A DNA stretch of 18,568 bases, from positions 1 through 18,568 of the forward strand of contig CAVDHB010000017.1 of NCBI GenBank assembly GCA_963608705.1. Direction: 5' to 3'. The stretch comes from CAVDHB01 sp963608705. GTDB lineage: Bacteria > Bacteroidota > Bacteroidia > Bacteroidales > Bacteroidaceae. Numbering within the stretch: position 1 is the stretch's first letter; each line of letters starts with the position of its first letter. The translations under genes were made by a program, and so were the position numbers. This document shows positions 12,750-18,568 of the stretch, piece by piece. The notes beneath the pieces were generated by a model. That model was not told where the DNA came from, did not search any database, and was given only the letters and a program-made list of their open reading frames with translations.

Positions 12750-13787
12750 ATGAATAAGACGCAAGCAATACTCATCCTGCTTCTGGCCATGATAATGACT
12801 GGATGCAAAGATAAAAAAGAAAAGGACACAGCCATAGCGCCCGTCCCTGTCAAAGTACTCTCTGTACAAAGGGGAGACCCTGCCAGCGGCAACACCTACG
12901 TAGGCACCGTGGAGGAAGTCACTGGTACTCAACTCAGTTTTGAAGTACCGGGCAACATCCGCTCACTGCGAGTGGATGCCGGAGACAAAGTACACAAAGG
13001 GCAGGTGCTTGGCACGGTGGATGCCTCCACTCTTAAAGAGGCTTATCAGGCACAACACGCCCAAGCCCAACAGGCCCGAGACGCTTACCGGCGTTTCTCC
13101 AAGCTGCACAAGGAAGGCACCGTGGCCGATGTGAAGATGGTGGAAATAGAGAGTAAACTCCAGCAAGCGGTGGCAGCGGAGAAGATGGCGGCGGAACAAG
13201 TGGGAAAAACCACTCTCTACGCTCCATTCAGTGGCGTAATCTCTGAGAAGCCGGGAGAAGTGGGCATGAATGTCCTGCCCGGACAACCTGTTCTTAAATT
13301 AGTGACCCTCGACAAAGTGAGTGTCAAGATTCCCGTACCAGAGGCTGAAATCTCTTCCATCCGTCTCGGCCAGTCCATGCGCTTCACCGTGTCCGCCTTG
13401 GGTGGCAAGGTGTTTCAAGGCATCGTGACAGAAAAAGGAGTGGCCGCAGACCCACTCTCTCATACCTACAACGTGAAGATTACGCTGACTAATCCTGGCG
13501 GACAGCTCATGCCGGGAATGGTATGCAGCGTGGAACACAAGGCGGTAAATCATTCCACCGTAGCCTCCACCGCCATTGTCATTCCTTTTCAATGTGTGCA
13601 GATTGACGAACAAAACCGGCGATTCGTGTGGATCGTAAACGGAGGAAAGGCGGAACAGCGATTCATCACCACCGGCGATTACACCGACAACGGTGTGGTG
13701 GTACTGAGCGGACTGTCCGCAGGAGACAACCTGATTACGGACGGAAGCCAGAAAGTATGCAACGGAACTAAAGTGGTCATGAAATGA
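12750..13787 (+). CDS. RND efflux periplasmic adaptor (membrane fusion protein)
   Basis: The 345-residue protein is a predicted lipoprotein, with signal peptide and lipobox IMTGC (Cys19). The order of domains is standard. The first biotinyl-lipoyl half is around VPGNIRSLRVDAGDKVHKGQVLG. A coiled-coil hairpin rich in Ala, Gln and Glu spans about 90-148, then the second lipoyl half (TTLYAPFSGVISEKPGEVG), a beta-barrel and the membrane-proximal domain. It bridges the inner-membrane pump to an outer-membrane channel. It is the first gene of the operon and overlaps the pump gene by 4 bp (ATGA, 13784-13787). An AATTAGGAAA stretch precedes the ATG. Confidence 0.95.
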   Translation: MNKTQAILILLLAMIMTGCKDKKEKDTAIAPVPVKVLSVQRGDPASGNTYVGTVEEVTGTQLSFEVPGNIRSLRVDAGDKVHKGQVLGTVDASTLKEAYQAQHAQAQQARDAYRRFSKLHKEGTVADVKMVEIESKLQQAVAAEKMAAEQVGKTTLYAPFSGVISEKPGEVGMNVLPGQPVLKLVTLDKVSVKIPVPEAEISSIRLGQSMRFTVSALGGKVFQGIVTEKGVAADPLSHTYNVKITLTNPGGQLMPGMVCSVEHKAVNHSTVASTAIVIPFQCVQIDEQNRRFVWIVNGGKAEQRFITTGDYTDNGVVVLSGLSAGDNLITDGSQKVCNGTKVVMK

Positions 13788-16700
13788 AAGAAAAGAGAAG
13801 CATCATAGAAAAGGCCATGGCCTACCACCGCATCGTGCTGCTGCTGGTGGGAATGCTGGTCGTGACGGGCATCGTCGGACTGATAAAAATGCCCAAACAG
13901 GAGATGCCCACCTTCACCATTCGTGAAGGAGCTGTCGTGGCGGTCTATCCGGGCGTGACCTCCGAACAGATGGAGGAACGAGTGACCAAGCCCTTGGAGA
14001 ACTTCATCTTCGGTTTTTCGGACATCAACAAGAAAAAGACATACTCCGTCAGCAAGGACGGAATGGTCATCATCTACATCACCTTGAACGACGAAGTGGA
14101 AAACCGAGACCAGTTCTGGTCAAAGTTCAAACACGGACTGACGGCTTTCAAAGCCCAGCTCCCTTCGGGCGTGTTGGCGCTTCAAGCAGAAGATGACATA
14201 GGCGACACCTCCACCCTGCTCATCACCCTGGAAAGCCAGCAAAAGACTTACCGGGAACTGGAAAAATACATGGACAACCTGCAAAGCCGGTTAAGACGGA
14301 TTGACGCCATTTCCCGACTGCGCACTCTCGGAGACCGCAAGGAACAAATAGCCGTGTACTTAGACCAGGACAAGATGACGCAATACGGCATTGGTGCCTA
14401 TACCATTCTGAACAACCTGGCATTGAGAGGCTTCACCACAATGAGTGGTTCCATAAACAATGACACCCAGAAAGTGCCCATACACATCGCTGACACCTAT
14501 AACAGCGAACGGGATGTAGCCGAGCAAATTGTCTACAGCGCACCCAATGGAAACGTGGTGCGACTGAAAGACGTGGCGAAAGTCACACGGGAATATCCCA
14601 CTCCCGACAAATACATCAGCAACAACGGCAAGAAGTGTCTGCTGCTGTCCGTGGAAATGCGTCCCGGCAACAACATCCTTGACCTCGGAAGAGAACTGAA
14701 CAAGACCATTGACGAGTTCAAGTCCACACTGCCCTCCGACGTGGAGATTTACAAAATCACCGACCAGAGCAAGGTGGTAAGTGATTCCGTGACCGTGTTC
14801 CTGCGGGAATTGCTCATTGCAATTATCTCTGTGATTGTCGTGGTCATCCTCCTGATGCCCATCCGTGTGGCCGGTGTGTCCGCCCTGTCCATCCCCATCA
14901 CCATCTTCATGGCACTGGGACTGTTCTACCTGTTCGACATCGAGCTGAACACGGTCACACTGGCCGCACTCATCGTGACCTTAGGCATGGTAGTGGACGA
15001 CAGTATGGTGATTATCGACAATTACATAGAAAAGTTAGGCAGTGGAATGTCCCGCTGGCATGCCTCCATCGCCGCACCGAAAGAGTTCTTCATGTCCGTC
15101 CTTTCGGCCACGCTGTCTATCAGTATCACTTTCTTCCCCTTCCTCTTCACGATGAAAGGGAACTTCCATGACTTCGTGACCTCCTTCCCTTGGGCCATCA
15201 CCATCATTTTGGGTATTTCTCTGCTGGTTTCCCTGTTGTTCACCCCTTATCTTCAATACATCTTTATCAAGAAAGGGCTGACCATGGACAAGACGCACCG
15301 AAAGAAAACGCCCTTGGACTATATTCTCGACACATACCGCCGGCTGCTGACCGTTTGTTTCCGTCATCCCTACGTGACGCTTTGCATCGGTTTCGGACTG
15401 ATTGCCGCCGGAGGAATCATCTACAGCCGACTGCCACAGCGATTGATGCCGTTGGCAGAACGAAACCAGTTCGCCGTAGAGTTCTACCTGCCCAGTGGTA
15501 CTGCCGCAGGACGCACGGCACAGGTGGCTGACAGTATGGAACATATCCTTCGCCGAGACAAACGAGTGGTTTCCGTCACCTCCTTCATCGGACAAGGCTC
15601 CCCTCGTTTCCATACCACTTACGCCCCACAAGTAGGAGGTCCTAACTTCGCCCAGTTCATTGTCAACACCAAAGACAACAAAGCCACCGAAGAGCTGTTG
15701 GAAGCCTACGCAGACAAGTATGCCGACTATTTTCCCGACGCTTACGTGCGTTTCAAGCAGATGGACTACAGCGATGCCGTGTATCCCATCGAGTTCCGTC
15801 TGAGCGGGGACAGTCTGAGCAGTATCTTGCGGGCGGCCAACCAAGTGGAACAAGTGATGCACCAATGCAAGGACGTGAAATTAGTACGTACCAACTACGG
15901 TGAACCGCTTCCCGGCGTGAACGTGCGCATGAAAGAGACAGAGGCCAACCGATTGGGAGTGGACAAGACGATCCTTTCGGCAGACCTCGCCATCTTGAAC
16001 GGAGACGGCATTCCCATGGCTACCACTTGGCAAGGCGACTATCCCTTGAGCATCGTACTGAAATCACAGTGGCAGGGCCGCACACCCGGACTGGCTCAGC
16101 TTCCGGAAGAATACATCCCTGTATTAGGAGGCGTGAAGTCCGTGCCGCTGCGACAAGTGGCCGAGATACATCCCGACTGGACACAAGGCAACGTGGTGCG
16201 CCGCAACGGAGTGCGTACCGTATCGGTCGTGGCCGAGGCAAAATACGGAATGAACGTGGGACAGATAGAGAAACGGCTGAACGAAGAAGTGCAGAAACTG
16301 AAACTCCCCTCGGACGTGCAGCTCACCCGTGGCGGAATGTACGAACGGGATTCAGAGAACGCCCCCATGATATTCAAGGGGCTGATTATCTCCATCCTCA
16401 TCATCTTCTTCATCTTGCTGTTCCATTCCAAGAAAATTGGGTTGGCCGCCATCAACCTCTCTTCCATTTCCCTATGCGTGTTCGGAGCGTTCTTCGGACT
16501 CTGGATAACCGGCAAGGAAATCAGTCTGACAGCCATCTTAGGATTGGTCAGCCTGATGGGCATCCTTGTGCGTAACGGCATCATCATGCTCGACTATGCG
16601 GAAGAGCTGAGACGAGACGAGGGAATGAGTGTCAAGGACGCTGCCTTCCATTCAGGAGTACGCCGTATGCGCCCCATTCTGCTCACCTCGCTGGCCGCTT

Positions 16701-16873
16701 CCGTAGGCGTACTGCCCATGATATTGGAAAACAGTTACCTTTGGGCACCCATGGGAACAGTCATCTTCTTCGGTACGATGATTTCCATGGTACTCATCTC
16801 CACCATGCTTCCCGTAGCCTACTGGGTGTCTTTCCGAAGTATGGACCAGAAAAAGAAGGCGATGGTGAAATAA
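13784..16873 (+). CDS. RND-family efflux pump, inner-membrane permease (AcrB superfamily)
   Basis: The 1029-residue protein has the two-fold repeated RND layout: N-terminal transmembrane helix, large periplasmic porter loop, six helices (about 335-500), a second helix start near 530, a second porter loop and six final helices (about 865-1020). The proton-relay pair Asp405/Asp406 is present in GMVVDDSMVIID. The position of AcrB Lys940 is Arg930 (in LVRNGIIMLDYAEEL), a conservative change that I believe typifies this subgroup. It should form a trimer with the adaptor encoded upstream and export drugs or metabolites using proton influx. No outer-membrane TolC-type gene follows. A hairpin at 16919-16953 follows the stop. 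Confidence 0.97.
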   Translation: MKEKRSIIEKAMAYHRIVLLLVGMLVVTGIVGLIKMPKQEMPTFTIREGAVVAVYPGVTSEQMEERVTKPLENFIFGFSDINKKKTYSVSKDGMVIIYITLNDEVENRDQFWSKFKHGLTAFKAQLPSGVLALQAEDDIGDTSTLLITLESQQKTYRELEKYMDNLQSRLRRIDAISRLRTLGDRKEQIAVYLDQDKMTQYGIGAYTILNNLALRGFTTMSGSINNDTQKVPIHIADTYNSERDVAEQIVYSAPNGNVVRLKDVAKVTREYPTPDKYISNNGKKCLLLSVEMRPGNNILDLGRELNKTIDEFKSTLPSDVEIYKITDQSKVVSDSVTVFLRELLIAIISVIVVVILLMPIRVAGVSALSIPITIFMALGLFYLFDIELNTVTLAALIVTLGMVVDDSMVIIDNYIEKLGSGMSRWHASIAAPKEFFMSVLSATLSISITFFPFLFTMKGNFHDFVTSFPWAITIILGISLLVSLLFTPYLQYIFIKKGLTMDKTHRKKTPLDYILDTYRRLLTVCFRHPYVTLCIGFGLIAAGGIIYSRLPQRLMPLAERNQFAVEFYLPSGTAAGRTAQVADSMEHILRRDKRVVSVTSFIGQGSPRFHTTYAPQVGGPNFAQFIVNTKDNKATEELLEAYADKYADYFPDAYVRFKQMDYSDAVYPIEFRLSGDSLSSILRAANQVEQVMHQCKDVKLVRTNYGEPLPGVNVRMKETEANRLGVDKTILSADLAILNGDGIPMATTWQGDYPLSIVLKSQWQGRTPGLAQLPEEYIPVLGGVKSVPLRQVAEIHPDWTQGNVVRRNGVRTVSVVAEAKYGMNVGQIEKRLNEEVQKLKLPSDVQLTRGGMYERDSENAPMIFKGLIISILIIFFILLFHSKKIGLAAINLSSISLCVFGAFFGLWITGKEISLTAILGLVSLMGILVRNGIIMLDYAEELRRDEGMSVKDAAFHSGVRRMRPILLTSLAASVGVLPMILENSYLWAPMGTVIFFGTMISMVLISTMLPVAYWVSFRSMDQKKKAMVK

Positions 16874-16918
16874 ACAATAGACTTCACTCAGTAGAGGGAT
16901 ATATACAAGAAAATAGCA

Positions 16919-16953
16919 GTTTGGAGAACGTACTGCTGGTGCGTTCTCCAAAC
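16919..16953 (+). terminator. Hairpin after the RND operon
   Basis: GTTTGGAGAACG (16919-16930) pairs perfectly with CGTTCTCCAAAC (16942-16953) around an 11-nt loop, 46 bases past the pump stop. The downstream T content is low (AGTTTATA), so termination may be weak. Confidence 0.7.
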
Positions 16954-17150
16954 AGTTTATATAAATCCTTTGAAACAGGAAGTACGCTTCGTTTCTTTTT
17001 AAGTATGGCTGTATGTCACAAAAAGAGAACTAATTTGAGCTTCGCATTCATGTCGGACATGAATAAAAGACGGTATACAGGAAACCTGTATGTAACCATC
17101 CACAAACGCAGAAGGCACTCTCCTCCGCCAGCAAAGGGAGAAACACACTT

Positions 17151-17173
17151 AAAAAAGTATCTTAGGATACTTT
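17151..17173 (-). terminator. Intrinsic terminator on the minus strand after the SusC remnant
   Basis: On the minus strand AAAGTATC (17173-17166), loop CTAA, GATACTTT (17161-17154) form a perfect 8-bp stem running into T6 (17156-17151). It is probably the original end of the operon to which the SusC-like gene belonged. Confidence 0.8.
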
Positions 17174-17205
17174 GTCAAGTTCCTAAGAGACATTCACAAA
17201 TCACC

Positions 17206-18498
17206 TTAACTATGCAATAAGTAAGAGGTATATGCAAGCATTATTATGACATTCCTTACCATTTTCATTACACAAGGAAACATTAATTCTGGCGGTTTGA
17301 ATGTTTCACGGTTAGAGCCTTTCATCACCCCATTGACCTGTCCGTAATTGACACCTATTCCATAGCTTATTTTTTCCTCACCTCCCTCAGCGTATAAATT
17401 ATGTTTATGCGTAAATCCAGTACGAATGGACTCACTGAGCCAATATGTGTCTACGCCTTCCTCGATATCCTTCAAGCGTGAGTTGCGCAGGTTATCAAGC
17501 TTTATCTGGTTAAAAGAGTCATTGGTGTTATCTTTATAAACGCCTGCAAGTTCTTCGAACTGGAGCTTTTCACGGGCATTCATCAAATTATAGTTACTCA
17601 AATCAGCAATATCCATGCCATAATCTCCTTTATAAGACAGTTGCAACCGCCCACGTGCAGGAGTCTTTGTCTCAATGACCATCACTCCATTTGCAGCCTT
17701 CGAACCATATATTGCCGTGGAAGCTGCGTCCTTAAGCAAAGTAACAGACTATACCCGGTTCATGTTAAGATTCATGATAATTTCGAGATCTGTCTCAAAG
17801 CCGTCAAGGATGAATAGTGGCTGGTTGGGATCTGTGCCATATTCCTCTTTTAATCCTGACACACTCGACTTACCTCTAATAATCTGCACATCCGGCATTT
17901 GGTTGGGGTTGGATCCTGTGAGATTATTGTCCATGATACGGAGGGATCAAAGGTCTGCAAGCTTTGCAACACACTCTTTGCCCCTACAGATTTCAATCCA
18001 TCACCCTTGAACGTAGAGGAAGAACCCGCAAAACTTTCTTCCTACGATATATGCTCGTGAGTACCACATTGTCAATATCTATAGAATCTGGATGCATGAT
18101 TACACATCTGAATATACCATTGTCACCCGTAAACCTACGTATGACCTTCTTGTATCCTATGAACGAGAATACTACATTTCGCACATTCTTAGAAATTTTC
18201 ATTGAGAAATTACCATTCACATCTGTAGTCGTAGCTATCGCAAAACCCTCAAGAGATACAGTCACACCTATTAACGGTTATTTACCTGTTTCATCCATTA
18301 CCGTACCTCTGATTGTTACAGCCGCCACATCTGCAACCATCTCACCTCTCTTTTGCGTGGTAACAGTCGATATTGTATCACTCTGACTCCGAACCATTTA
18401 TGTGGCATTGGCACACCATGGCACTGAGGATTCCACTAAAAAAACACCATGAAAGAACAACTTCTCGGTTACTTTTTCGCAATCTTATAATTTGCCAT
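17206..18498 (-). pseudogene. Decayed SusC/RagA-type TonB-dependent receptor, N-terminal part only
   Basis: Pieced together across frames, the minus strand encodes the start of a SusC-like outer-membrane receptor. It has a carboxypeptidase-regulatory-like domain (PLIGVTVSLEG-A-ATTTDVNGNF...VVFSFIGYKK), a plug domain (GTDPNQPLFILDGFETDLE, then LLKDAASTAIYGSKAANGVMVI) and the first barrel strands (LSYKGDYG, GFTHKHNLYAEGG). Lesions are: a frameshift in the A-run near 18470, TAA at 18400-18398, TAA at 18280-18278, a frameshift near 18040, one near 17945, and TAG at 17751-17749 where relatives have Glu. Family similarity ends near 17299, about 280 residues into a protein normally near 1000 residues, and no SusD partner follows. 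It cannot make a working receptor. The likely start is at 18498. Confidence 0.9.
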
Positions 18499-18568
18499 AA
18501 GCTTTTGTTACAGTGAAGTGATTTAAACTTTTGTATACCCTCCAAATAAGAGTGGAAAAGCACAGTGT
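18499..18568. other. Right edge upstream of the SusC remnant
   Basis: This is a short AT-rich stretch before the old SusC start. I see no clear promoter or gene in these 70 bases. Confidence 0.5.

Larger units (their letters stand above)
16874..17205. other. Gene-free stretch with four perfect inverted repeats
   Basis: No credible gene lies here. It contains the terminator-like repeats at 16919-16953 and 17154-17173, and two compact palindromes. ATTCATGTC and GACATGAAT flank a single G (17046-17064). ATACAGG and CCTGTAT flank AAA (17075-17091). The two palindromes start 29 bases apart. No well-formed TAnnTTTG promoter was seen. The stretch may be a residue of deleted genes. Confidence 0.6.

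Noticed and set aside
15035..15865. 276-codon open frame on the minus strand within the RND gene
   Set aside because: It is antisense to a full-length RND pump with intact motifs. Long shadows are common in G/C-richer genes.

Overview
The window looks like a chromosomal segment of a gut-type Bacteroidales genome (Bacteroides, Phocaeicola or a close relative). The signs are many promoters of the Bacteroidetes TAnnTTTG (-7) type, a SusC/RagA-type receptor remnant, a UPF0237/UPF0210 gene pair, a DUF3667 protein and a strain-variable AbiE module beside housekeeping genes. I cannot name the species from sequence alone. No tRNA, rRNA, CRISPR array or intact transposase is visible.

Layout. Positions 1-2200 are an accessory block. 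It holds a type IV toxin-antitoxin pair (AbiEi/AbiEii), a broken secreted caspase-like gene whose start overlaps the toxin stop, and a candidate small RNA on the minus strand. The block is bracketed by two same-direction copies of a short palindromic repeat. From 2202 to 4820 come ispF (isoprenoid synthesis) and an M16 zinc peptidase gene. The peptidase gene is flanked by two candidate noncoding RNAs aimed toward it. One is a roughly 390-nt cytosine-poor RNA with eleven AGGTAA motifs, the other a roughly 170-nt RNA on the opposite strand. From 4821 to 8390 lie a U32-family protein (minus) and, divergent from it, a dusB-like gene with a DUF3667 zinc-ribbon membrane protein. From 8408 to 10061 is the UPF0210/ACT-domain pair (minus). 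From 10326 to 12538 are an exported thioredoxin-fold protein (plus), then an orphan ABC ATPase and an AraC regulator (minus). From 12750 to 16873 is an RND efflux adaptor/pump pair without an outer-membrane channel gene. The right end is a decayed SusC-like pseudogene (minus).

How parts fit together. The AraC gene is divergent from the efflux operon and probably regulates it. The U32 and Dus proteins are both from RNA-modification families and their promoters are interleaved. AbiEi/AbiEii form a self-contained antitoxin/toxin unit.

The most unusual signal is the pair of noncoding RNA loci around the M16 gene. Each -7 promoter element is preceded by a perfect TTGAT-N4-ATCAA palindrome (an FNR/CRP-type box), and the distance from palindrome centre to -7 element is exactly the same (67.5 bp) at both loci. 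This suggests one Crp/Fnr-family regulator controlling both RNAs. The C-depleted, AGGTAA-rich RNA is the best candidate here for something undescribed, for example a decoy that titrates an RNA-binding protein.
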